Shown: positions 1 to 6,003, counted from the first letter of the stretch. The stretch is DNA of 6,589 nucleotides from Actinomycetota bacterium (GCA_947499275.1 CANMNM010000079.1:1-6589); one strand, 5' to 3'. Program-made: numbers and translations. The notes: generated by a model from the letters alone, not told the origin.

Positions 1-237
1 TCACGTGACATCACTCCCGAACAAGCAGTCTCGGTGCTAAATGGCGCCCCGGGAGTTGTGCTCACTGACGTTCCCACGCCACTGCAAGCGGCGGGAGCAG
101 ACCCAACATTCGTCGGGCGAATCCGTCAAGACCAGAGTGCACCGGGGAACAAGGGACTTGTGTTTTTTGTGAGCAGTGACAATCTCCGCAAGGGTGCAGC
201 ACTTAATGCGGTGCAAATTGCCGAACTACTTGTTTAA
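1..237 (+). CDS. asd: Aspartate-semialdehyde dehydrogenase, C-terminal part (5' end outside window)
   Basis: Reading frame 1 is open from the first base and gives the last 78 residues of a protein ending in TAA at 235–237. The tail carries the family's characteristic stretches APGVVLTDVPTPLQAAG, VGRIRQD and DNLRKGAALNAVQIAELL. The last of these is the near-invariant C-terminal helix of aspartate-semialdehyde dehydrogenase. The enzyme is cytoplasmic and reduces aspartyl phosphate to aspartate semialdehyde with NADPH, feeding lysine/diaminopimelate, methionine and threonine synthesis; diaminopimelate goes into peptidoglycan. The catalytic cysteine and the NADP domain lie outside the window and cannot be checked. 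A GTG at 34 is internal and is not the start. The gene converges on the sulfotransferase gene and overlaps its end by 12 bp, leaving no room for a separate terminator. Confidence 0.93.
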   Translation, partial: SRDITPEQAVSVLNGAPGVVLTDVPTPLQAAGADPTFVGRIRQDQSAPGNKGLVFFVSSDNLRKGAALNAVQIAELLV

Positions 238-987
238 CGTGTAATTAAGATTTAGGTAATCGGCTGAGTAGATTTGTGAAATTAACCCAACGACATTTGG
301 CGTAAAGTATTCGTCAGTTCGTGTTCCGGCGTGAGTTAATTTCTTGCTGTAAAACTGTCCGTCAAGATCTGGCGTACTCGTTAATTGAGCGACTTTATCC
401 CACGATTGATCTAAGTCTTCTAGGTGAATTATTGAATCAAAATTCACGATACCAAAACCAATGTGATCACTTTGCCTGCGCCAATGGGGATCTTGGTCAC
501 GAGAAGATTGGTCGGCGATCACCCCGAGGAACTCTTCAAAAGTCACTGTGTCAGCAGTTTTGCCGCCTAGCGCTTCAGTGATTCCTTCACTTTGTCGAAG
601 GCCCTGCATGATTTTTTCTAGGTAACCGCTCAGCGCTCGCGTTCCGGGATTGCGAACAACCGTGAAACGCTTGTAGTCCTTGCCGGTGAATACCTCCTCC
701 AACAGGTCACTGGGAAGTTGATAAGGACGCACATGTGCACCGGATTTCATCCCGTTGTGGGGCTTGTCCAAAAAACGTTGGGCGTGGATTTCATTGAGTC
801 GGGCGCCCTCGAGGGCGCCAAGGGTTGCTTTCATGGTTCCACAACCAGCTTTGGGCACTTCCACATAAACATATCTATTCACCAAGGAGATATGGGTGTG
901 AAAGTTAACGGATCGCCATCCCATGGACTTGACGTATTCCCGAGTTGTTGGGCCCAAGTCACTGCGGGCTGGCCGTCGATCAATCAC
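226..987 (-). CDS. Sulfotransferase family 2-like protein (PAPS-dependent)
   Basis: This is a 253-residue soluble protein without an obvious signal peptide. Residues 39–55 hold a 5'-phosphosulfate-binding loop (YVEVPKAGCGT, Lys46). Residues 108–122 hold the 3'-phosphate motif (TVVRNPGTRALSGY, Arg112 and Ser120). This pair, at this spacing, typifies the Sulfotransfer_2 (HNK-1-like carbohydrate sulfotransferase) fold, which moves sulfate from PAPS to a sugar or similar acceptor. The acceptor cannot be read from sequence. The start is taken as GTG at 987–985 because an in-frame stop lies four codons upstream and a TAAAGT hexamer at 999–994 sits exactly where a −10 box would be for transcription starting at that G. 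The alternative, ATG at 924–922 (residue 22), has no visible ribosome site. The gene is about 48% G+C, with its C-terminal end near 40%. No PAPS-making or glycosyltransferase gene lies beside it. The family is fairly sure; the substrate is unknown. Confidence 0.82.
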   Translation of the reverse strand: MIDRRPARSDLGPTTREYVKSMGWRSVNFHTHISLVNRYVYVEVPKAGCGTMKATLGALEGARLNEIHAQRFLDKPHNGMKSGAHVRPYQLPSDLLEEVFTGKDYKRFTVVRNPGTRALSGYLEKIMQGLRQSEGITEALGGKTADTVTFEEFLGVIADQSSRDQDPHWRRQSDHIGFGIVNFDSIIHLEDLDQSWDKVAQLTSTPDLDGQFYSKKLTHAGTRTDEYFTPNVVGLISQIYSADYLNLNYTLNK

Positions 988-999
988 CCTGAAACTTTA
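987..999 (-). promoter_or_regulatory. Probable leaderless promoter of the sulfotransferase gene
   Basis: On the minus strand TAAAGT (999–994) matches TANNNT. It is followed by six bases (TTCAGG) and then the GTG start, so the hexamer occupies −12 to −7 if transcription begins at the start codon. No convincing −35 box is visible; that region would overlap the tRNA 3' end. No strong Shine-Dalgarno sequence is present, which fits leaderless translation, common in Actinobacteria. Inferred from geometry alone. Confidence 0.5.
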
Positions 1000-1023
1000 G
1001 GCAACGCCACCTGAAAGATTTTG

Positions 1024-1097
<74 letters not shown>

Positions 1098-1214
1098 CAA
1101 AAATCGTCTGCACGAGAATTGCCAGAATCGAGCAGCGTCAGTTCGCCCCCCAACTCTAGCGAACCGAAAGTTTGGGAAATAATTCGGTGACCCGAGCACA
1201 AAGTGTTCACAGAG

Positions 1215-1226
1215 AACTGGCCAGTT
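1215..1226. promoter_or_regulatory. 12-bp perfect palindrome upstream of the DUF1801–MORN gene
   Basis: AACTGGCCAGTT reads the same on both strands and ends 16 bp before the preferred ATG, just before the ribosome-binding site. One or two such palindromes are expected by chance in a window this long, so only its position makes it notable. It could be an operator; there is no direct support. Confidence 0.2.
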
Positions 1227-1242
1227 ACGAAAGGTGGCGAAT

Positions 1243-1809
1243 ATGAGTACCGCAGATGTCACCAGATATTTCAAGGGATTTGATGCCCCGCAACGCTCGG
1301 CCCTTCAAACAGTCCGTTCGGTCATTGTTGCCGCGTTACCCTCCGGTGAGGAGGTAATTGCATGGGGAATGCCCAGTATTCGAATCTCCGGGGTTTTAGT
1401 GCTGAGTTATGCAGGGTTTAAGAATCACAACACGATCTTTCCCGGGGTGGGTGCGCCATTTGAAGGATTTGGGCCTGATGTGGAAAAGTATCGGGCGACA
1501 AAAGGCGCTTTGAAGTTTGCGAAAGATGAAACGTTCCCATCCTCGTTGATAAAGAAAATCATCCGGTATCGAATCGTCGAGATCAATGAAAGTTTTCCCA
1601 AAAAGGGCGGGGAGTTTAAAGAGTTTTATGCATCGGGACGACTGAAGGCTGAAGGCACCATGAAAAAGGGTGAACTACATGGCGCCTGGAAGTGGTACCG
1701 AACTGATGGAAGTCTGATGCGTTCAGGGAATTTTAAGAATGGCGTCAAGACGGGTGAGTGGGTGACATTCACGCGTGAGGGAAATCCACACAAGGTAACT
1801 CAGTTTTAG
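1243..1809 (+). CDS. DUF1801 (YdhG/frataxin-like fold) protein with C-terminal MORN-like repeats
   Basis: A 188-residue cytoplasmic protein. Residues 1–118 look like a DUF1801 domain: an N-terminal helical part, then GEEVIAWGMPSIRI, a buried strand region (VLSYAGFKNHNTIFPG) and the late KGALKFAKDETFP motif that ends most members. Residues 125–188 are a tail with a 24-residue period: FKEFYASGRLKAEG, WKWYRTDGSLMRSG and a partial third unit WVTFTREG. This resembles MORN_2/YwqK-type repeats. DUF1801 proteins are small and poorly understood; some relatives are called iron-chaperone-like, but no biochemical role can be assigned here. ATG at 1243 is preferred over an in-frame GTG at 1234 because AAAGGTGG (1230–1237) gives a ribosome site about 5–8 bases upstream; the GTG itself lies inside that site. 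The gene converges on the phosphoesterase gene with an 18-bp gap. Confidence 0.8.
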   Translation: MSTADVTRYFKGFDAPQRSALQTVRSVIVAALPSGEEVIAWGMPSIRISGVLVLSYAGFKNHNTIFPGVGAPFEGFGPDVEKYRATKGALKFAKDETFPSSLIKKIIRYRIVEINESFPKKGGEFKEFYASGRLKAEGTMKKGELHGAWKWYRTDGSLMRSGNFKNGVKTGEWVTFTREGNPHKVTQF

Positions 1810-1827
1810 GTGTAACTCGCGAAGAAT

Positions 1828-2712
1828 TTATGTCCGTGAAGTGAGCGTGATCAGGGTCGCTTCTGGCGGACATGCAAATCTAAAAGGTGCGTAACGCGAA
1901 CACCCCAGCCCGGCCGAAACATGCAGAGCAGAGTTGTGGTGACTGGACAGTCCGCGTGCCCGTTTGGTATCAAGATCGCAATTGGTTACGAGGGCTCCGT
2001 AGCTCGGAACCCGAAGCTGTCCGCCATGAGTATGACCGGCAAGAATTAATTGGGTGTTGTCCGCTGCCATTGCGTCGAGGACTCGAAGGTAGGGCGCGTG
2101 AACAACTCCAAGAGTGAGATCGGCTGCACCATTGAAATTGTTCGTGATTGCGTTGTAGTCATCCCGGTCAATGTGTGGGTCGTCGACGCCTTTGACACTG
2201 ATGAGTCGTCCGTCTACTTTCCAATCCACTTGAGTGTTTGTTAAGTCGAGCCATCCACGACCTGTCATGCCGCTGGCCAGGGGTTCCCAATCCAACATCT
2301 GTCGTGTTGGCGTGAGTTGGCTTGGCCCAGAAAAGTATTTAATCGGGTTAATTGGTTTTGGTGCGTAGTAGTCGTTGCTGCCCAAAACGAAGGCGCCGGG
2401 AAGGTCCATAAGAGGATCAAGCGCTTCTAGTGCACTGGGAACACCGTTTTCATGTGAGAGGAAATCACCGGTTGCCACAACAGCATCGGGGGAAAGTGAT
2501 GCTAATGAGGACACCCACTGGGATTTGATTTTTTGTCCGGGGATCATGTGCAAATCAGAAATATGAAGGAGACGAATTGGTGCTTGGCCCGGTGAAAGCA
2601 CGGGAACATGAATTCGGCGAAGGGTGAATCTCTTTGTCTCAAGGTGTGCGTAGGTCAACGCCCCAATGCCGGCGGCGGCGGTCACTCCCAGCGCCTTGAT
2701 TGTTGAAACCAT
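1828..2712 (-). CDS. Membrane-anchored or secreted calcineurin-like metallophosphoesterase (Rv3683-like)
   Basis: A 294-residue protein with the metallophosphoesterase blocks in order: SDLH (52–55), GDFLSHEN (82–89), GSND (111–114), a lone metal-ligand histidine in VVHAP (His205) and GHTHGGQ (226–232). The usual GNHD motif reads GSND, so the catalytic-histidine position is asparagine. I recall the same variant in actinobacterial relatives, so it is probably a subfamily mark, not decay. Residues about 5–23 form a hydrophobic N-terminal segment that could anchor the protein in the membrane or act as an uncleaved signal. The family hydrolyses phosphoester bonds using two metal ions; the substrate here is unknown. 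The nearest described context is the M. tuberculosis ponA2–Rv3683 pair, which suggests an envelope role (inference). It starts at ATG 2712–2710, back to back with the YqeY-domain gene. Confidence 0.88.
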   Translation of the reverse strand: MVSTIKALGVTAAAGIGALTYAHLETKRFTLRRIHVPVLSPGQAPIRLLHISDLHMIPGQKIKSQWVSSLASLSPDAVVATGDFLSHENGVPSALEALDPLMDLPGAFVLGSNDYYAPKPINPIKYFSGPSQLTPTRQMLDWEPLASGMTGRGWLDLTNTQVDWKVDGRLISVKGVDDPHIDRDDYNAITNNFNGAADLTLGVVHAPYLRVLDAMAADNTQLILAGHTHGGQLRVPSYGALVTNCDLDTKRARGLSSHHNSALHVSAGLGCSRYAPFRFACPPEATLITLTSRT

Positions 2713-2724
2713 GTGACCATATTC
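2712..2724 (-). promoter_or_regulatory. Possible leaderless promoter of the phosphoesterase gene
   Basis: On the minus strand GAATAT (2724–2719) has the two key −10 bases (A second, T sixth). It lies at −12 to −7 if transcription starts at the A of the ATG. No good −35 box is seen. A GGGTGGGA stretch further upstream could instead be a distant ribosome site, so the leaderless reading is only a candidate. Confidence 0.35.
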
Positions 2725-2758
2725 CCACCCGGCACAACGCAGTGGAACAATGCCCGTA
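2722..2758 (+). promoter_or_regulatory. Probable leaderless promoter of the YqeY-domain gene
   Basis: TTCCCA (2722–2727) and AACAAT (2746–2751) are separated by 18 bp. The second hexamer sits exactly at −12 to −7 relative to the ATG at 2758. No Shine-Dalgarno sequence precedes that ATG. This supports choosing ATG 2758 over an upstream in-frame GTG at 2713, which abuts the divergent phosphoesterase start. Confidence 0.45.
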
Positions 2759-3225
2759 TGTCTACTGACCTAAAGGCTCAACTAAAAGCTGATTTGACCA
2801 CCTCGATCAAAGCGCGTGATGAACTCAAGTCGGCGACCCTGCGCATGGTGCTCACGGCAATCACAAATGAAGAGGTCTCTGGGAAAGAGTCAAAGGTTCT
2901 CACAGAGGAAGAAGTGCTGACGGTACTTGCGCGCGAAGGGAAGAAGCGGCGCGAGAGCGTTGTGGCCTATACGGATGCAAATCGCCCAGAGCTGGCGGCG
3001 CGCGAGAATGCAGAGCTCGAAATTATCTCCGCGTACCTGCCAGATCAGTTAAGCGAGGCGGAGGTTGAAGCAATTGTTGCGGCAGCGGTGGACCAAATCT
3101 CCGGAAATGGAGTTACCGGTGGGGCCGCGATTGGTGCGGTCATGAAAATTGTTCAGCCGCAGGTGAAAGGGCGTGCCGATGGCGGGCTCGTGGCGAGTTT
3201 GGTGAAGAAAGCCCTCAACAGTTAG
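2758..3225 (+). CDS. yqeY: GatB/YqeY domain protein
   Basis: A 155-residue, charged, helical cytoplasmic protein matching the usual size of free-standing YqeY proteins. Family signatures are visible: an N-terminal helix (LKAQLKADLTTSIKARD), the ATLRMVLTAITNEEV stretch, KKRRESVVAYTDANRPELAARENAE in the middle, ISAYLPDQLSEAEVEAIV, and a glycine-rich end (GAAIGAVMKIV … GRADGGLVASLV). YqeY resembles the C-terminal helical part of GatB, the tRNA-dependent amidotransferase subunit that contacts tRNA. The role of the stand-alone protein is not settled. An upstream GTG at 2713 would add 15 residues (MTIFPPGTTQWNNAR) that do not look like the family. The gene runs toward the PBP gene and the two stop codons interlock in the four bases TTAG (3222–3225). 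Confidence 0.92.
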   Translation: MSTDLKAQLKADLTTSIKARDELKSATLRMVLTAITNEEVSGKESKVLTEEEVLTVLAREGKKRRESVVAYTDANRPELAARENAELEIISAYLPDQLSEAEVEAIVAAAVDQISGNGVTGGAAIGAVMKIVQPQVKGRADGGLVASLVKKALNS

Positions 3226-5447
3226 GGAGTTGGGTTCTCAAATACTTCATCGGCAGGTCTTGATGGTTCACCCGGCCTTTGGAGTGAGTCCGGATCGGAA
3301 TTGTCAAAAGTTGTTTCACCTTCGGGAATGAAAATCTCTTGGGAAAGTTGTTCCGGCGAAAGCGTTCCGTAAGGCGCGACGGAGAACTGGGTGCGCAAGT
3401 CAAAATTGACAATTGGGAGATTGGCAGATGCAGCCAACATGGATTCTCTCCAAATAGGACCGGGGAGTGTCCCACCGTAAACCTGTCGGTAATACGTCCC
3501 ATTAATGGTGATGTCTTTGAGAGGGAACGCGTAACCTCCGCGCGGATCGCCAACCCATACGGCTGAGGCGACTTGAGGTGTAAAGCCGGCGAACCAGACC
3601 GCCGCTGATTCGTTTGTGGTTCCCGTCTTTCCGGCGACCGGCCGGTCACCCAGATTCATTGCGGCACCTGTTCGTCCGGGGATGAATCCGTCGACGACTC
3701 CGTTGAGCATCACGGTGACACCGTCAGCAACTTCCCGTTCCAACACTTGGCGGCAGTCACCATTGGGAATCGGGAGTTTCGCTCCATCGCGATCCCGAAT
3801 TTCAAGAATGGGAACAGGTTCGCAATAGCGACCGTGGGCTGCAAAAGTTGCATAAGCATTTGCCAAGGAAAGTGGCGCAATCTCCATGGTTCCTAGGGTG
3901 AAAGAAGGTACTCGCAGGAGCGGTTCACCGTTGCCGAGTGTGACTCCAAGTGATTCAGCGATGTCTGCGGGCCGACAAATGCCGGTGCGTTCCTCAATTG
4001 CCATGAAGTAAGTATTTGTTGAATATGCCGTTGCCTGCGGCATATTAAGAGTGCCAGAGGTCGTTGAATTGTTCACTGTTACCGGTTCGTAGATCGCGCC
4101 CGTCTCACAGTTTCTAAAGTTGACAAATGTGTTGGGACTTGGTGCATCGATGTATTCATTCGGTGAGATACCCGCCTCAAGTGCTGCGGCAAGAGTGAAT
4201 ATTTTGAATGTCGAGCCGGCCTGCATTCCAATAGTGCCACCCATGCTTTGCGGTGCGTTGTAGTTGTAGGTGGTATTCCCTTTTCCAGCCGTTCCCCAGT
4301 CGCGGTTTTGGGTCATGGCAATTATTTGTCCGGTGCCAGGTTGGATCATTGAGATGGCTGCAGCTTTGCCACTCAGGTCATCAATGGGAATCGTTGAGTT
4401 AACGATCTGGGTTACTGCTTTTTGTACCGTGGGGTCAAGTGTGGTTGTGATGGTATAGCCGCCTCGACGAAGGAACGCTTCCCGCGCTTCGGGGGTCTCG
4501 CCGAAAATACTGTTTTGACGGATTGATTGCAGAACGTAATCGCAGAAGAATGGTGCGTAACTTGATGTGCAGCCATTAGAGACCTGAGCAGGTTTGAGGA
4601 GTTCCTGCATCGGAATTTTTTGGGCACGTTCGGCATCGTCCTGTGAAATGTAGCCCAGGGAAGCCATACGATTTAGGACAACATCGCGGCGCTCTGCAGA
4701 GAGCTCTGGATTGCGAATTGGATCGTAGGTAGTCGGCCGCTGAACAATTCCGGCGAGGGTGGCGGCTTCCGCGAGGGTTAGGTCGGCTGCTGGTCGCGAA
4801 AAGTAGCGCCGTGAAGCTGCTTCGATTCCATAAGCACCGGATCCGAAGTAGGCAATGTTGAGATAGCGGGAGAGAATCTCACCTTTGGTAAATCGTTTCT
4901 CCAGGGCAAGTGCTAATCGAACCTCTTTGATTTTGCGAGCAGAACTATCACCGCGTGCAGCGTCAAGTTCCTCGGCGCTGGTTGCCTGATTCACCAAAAC
5001 ATTCTTGACGTACTGCATGGTCAGGGTGGAAGCACCTTCCGAGATCTCACCGGAGCTGGCATTAGATGCTGCCGCCCGCACGATCCCTCGGAAGTCCACG
5101 CCATTGTGGTCAAGGAAGCGCGCGTCTTCCACCGCGACCATTGCTTGGCGCATAATTGGGGCAATACTTTCCAGAGGGACTTCAATTCGATTTTGGTAGT
5201 AAATGGTGGCCAGAACGGAGCCGTCGGAAGCAAGAATGACACTGCGCTCAGGTAGGGGCGGCGTGTTCAGTTCGTCAGGGAGCGACTCGAAGTCCCGGAC
5301 CACGTCGCGGGTGAGCACTCCGAGGCTGCCTGCGAACGGGATGAGCATGAGCCCCACCAGCAGGCCGGCAAGGACGGAAATCCCCGCAATTGCCCCTATC
5401 GAGGCCGCAAGTGCGCCTGTGGTGCGTCGCTCCGGGGGCATAATCAT
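3222..5447 (-). CDS. ponA: Class A penicillin-binding protein (glycosyltransferase GT51 plus transpeptidase)
   Basis: A 741-residue bifunctional peptidoglycan synthase. A short cytoplasmic end is followed by a membrane helix (about 11–43). The GT51 domain shows VEDARFLDHNGVDFRG (Glu107 catalytic), EGASTLTMQYVKN (137–149), KRFTKGEILSRYLNIAYFG (184–202) and LAEAATLAGIVQRP. The penicillin-binding domain has STFK (412–415, Ser412 nucleophile), STN (476–478) and KTGT (607–610), so both activities look intact. It polymerises lipid II and cross-links stem peptides outside the membrane. The C-terminal tail (about 685–741) is Pro/Ser/Glu-rich with no PASTA domain, unlike M. tuberculosis PonA2, whose place it occupies beside whiB4-like and phosphoesterase genes. 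All six cysteines (293, 302, 447, 491, 542, 565) are extracytoplasmic. Start: ATG 5447, or ATG two codons later at 5441; neither has a clear ribosome site. Confidence 0.96.
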   Translation of the reverse strand: MIMPPERRTTGALAASIGAIAGISVLAGLLVGLMLIPFAGSLGVLTRDVVRDFESLPDELNTPPLPERSVILASDGSVLATIYYQNRIEVPLESIAPIMRQAMVAVEDARFLDHNGVDFRGIVRAAASNASSGEISEGASTLTMQYVKNVLVNQATSAEELDAARGDSSARKIKEVRLALALEKRFTKGEILSRYLNIAYFGSGAYGIEAASRRYFSRPAADLTLAEAATLAGIVQRPTTYDPIRNPELSAERRDVVLNRMASLGYISQDDAERAQKIPMQELLKPAQVSNGCTSSYAPFFCDYVLQSIRQNSIFGETPEAREAFLRRGGYTITTTLDPTVQKAVTQIVNSTIPIDDLSGKAAAISMIQPGTGQIIAMTQNRDWGTAGKGNTTYNYNAPQSMGGTIGMQAGSTFKIFTLAAALEAGISPNEYIDAPSPNTFVNFRNCETGAIYEPVTVNNSTTSGTLNMPQATAYSTNTYFMAIEERTGICRPADIAESLGVTLGNGEPLLRVPSFTLGTMEIAPLSLANAYATFAAHGRYCEPVPILEIRDRDGAKLPIPNGDCRQVLEREVADGVTVMLNGVVDGFIPGRTGAAMNLGDRPVAGKTGTTNESAAVWFAGFTPQVASAVWVGDPRGGYAFPLKDITINGTYYRQVYGGTLPGPIWRESMLAASANLPIVNFDLRTQFSVAPYGTLSPEQLSQEIFIPEGETTFDNSDPDSLQRPGEPSRPADEVFENPTP

Positions 5448-5456
5448 CAGACGTCA

Positions 5457-5486
5457 AGGGTAGAACCCTCGTTCCCGATTTCCAAA
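5457..5486 (-). promoter_or_regulatory. Candidate promoter of the PBP gene
   Basis: On the minus strand TACCCT (5462–5457) fits TANNNT, with a weak −35-like TTTGGA (5486–5481) 18 bp upstream. Transcription would start within a few bases of the ATG at 5447, giving almost no leader; this fits the lack of a ribosome site. Only the −10 hexamer is convincing. Confidence 0.35.
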
Positions 5487-5530
5487 GCCATCCCGTCTTT
5501 CCCGACCCCGACGGCTTTTCAAGTGAATTC

Positions 5531-5558
5531 TTGGGGGACTTTGTGCAAACTTTCCCAA
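5531..5558. promoter_or_regulatory. 28-bp imperfect dyad upstream of the whiB promoter
   Basis: Outer arms TTGGGGGA and TTTCCCAA and inner arms TTTG and CAAA are arranged around one centre. Ten of fourteen opposed positions are complementary, and three more would be G·U pairs in RNA. It ends 12 bp before the −35 box of the whiB promoter, where an activator or repressor would bind. It does not match the CRP or LexA consensus that I know. The binding protein is unknown. Confidence 0.4.
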
Positions 5559-5570
5559 AACAAAAACCTA

Positions 5571-5599
5571 TTGACTCTGAGTTGTCAGCGGAGCATAGT
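5571..5599 (+). promoter_or_regulatory. Promoter of the whiB gene
   Basis: TTGACT (5571–5576) and CATAGT (5594–5599) are separated by 17 bp, close to the housekeeping sigma consensus and the best promoter match I found in the window. Transcription would begin near 5606, leaving a leader of about 70 nt that contains the hairpin at 5626–5652. Confidence 0.55.
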
Positions 5600-5625
5600 T
5601 CGACCTGAAGTAGTGACCGGCAAAT

Positions 5626-5652
5626 ATACCCCCAGGGTTTTGCAGGGGGTAT
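5626..5652 (+). promoter_or_regulatory. Perfect 8-bp inverted repeat in the whiB leader
   Basis: ATACCCCC (5626–5633) and GGGGGTAT (5645–5652) are exact complements around an 11-base loop, in the predicted untranslated leader 23 bp before the whiB ATG. No U-tract follows, so it is not a standard terminator. It could be a leader hairpin controlling translation, or a DNA operator. C-rich/G-rich arms ending in TA recall CsoR/RcnR-type metal-repressor sites, although the spacing here is wider than I would expect for those. Confidence 0.5.
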
Positions 5653-5675
5653 CTAAATGAGGGGTTTGCGCACAT

Positions 5676-5987
5676 ATGTCGATTGCAACCGAATGGGCCA
5701 TCAACGCAGCTTGTCGCAATACCGACCCGGACACACTTTTTGTTCAAGGGGCCGCTCAGAACCGCGTAAAGGCGATTTGTTTGGGCTGTGAAGTACGCAC
5801 CGAGTGTCTCTCCGATGCACTGGATAACCGGGTTGAATTTGGGGTGTGGGGCGGTATGACTGAACGGGAGCGTCGGGCACTGCTTCGTCGTCGACCCAAT
5901 GTGAGTTCCTGGAAGACACTTCTCATGAGTGCTCAAAACGAATATGAGCGCCAGTCATTCCTGAGTGCAACCGACCGCGCTTCGTAA
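5676..5987 (+). CDS. whiB: WhiB-family Fe-S transcriptional regulator, WhiB4-like
   Basis: A 103-residue protein with the four cluster cysteines in canonical order: Cys13, Cys35-x2-Cys38-x5-Cys44. After them come the GVWGG turn (56–60) and the basic TERERRALLRRRP stretch used for DNA contact. WhiB proteins bind a [4Fe-4S] cluster, usually dock on region 4 of the primary sigma factor, and respond to redox stress or NO. The segment TDPDTLFVQGAAQ between the first two cysteines, and the position between ArsA-type and class A PBP genes in the M. tuberculosis orientation, point to the WhiB4 branch. Start ATG 5676 is supported by GAGGGG (5659–5664) at a rather long 11-base spacing. It is divergent from the PBP gene, so the shared 228-bp region may coordinate both (inference). 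It converges on the ATPase gene with a 20-bp gap. Confidence 0.95.
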   Translation: MSIATEWAINAACRNTDPDTLFVQGAAQNRVKAICLGCEVRTECLSDALDNRVEFGVWGGMTERERRALLRRRPNVSSWKTLLMSAQNEYERQSFLSATDRAS

Positions 5988-6003
5988 TTATTAGCCAAAC
6001 TAA

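Noticed and set aside
718..1014. Open frame on the plus strand with a strong ribosome-site-like CAAGGAG nearby
   Set aside because: It lies opposite the sulfotransferase coding region and runs up to the tRNA; the sequence has no family resemblance and the purine stretch falls inside the real gene on the other strand.
1163..1188. ACCGAA … TTCGGT inverted repeat with a 14-base loop upstream of the DUF1801–MORN gene
   Set aside because: Six-base arms at this spacing are expected by chance, and the position fits no clear promoter.
2713..2757. N-terminal extension of the YqeY-domain protein from GTG at 2713
   Set aside because: The extra 15 residues do not resemble the family, no ribosome site precedes the GTG, and a promoter-like element lies inside the stretch.
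5493..5519. CCGTC/GACGG inverted repeat followed by CTTTT, terminator-like on the plus strand
   Set aside because: It is only a 5-bp stem with a 12-base loop, and no plus-strand gene ends upstream that would need it.
5568..5936. Minus-strand open frame of 122 residues opposite whiB
   Set aside because: It is a shadow of the conserved whiB gene with no recognisable domain; the whiB frame contains all expected motifs.
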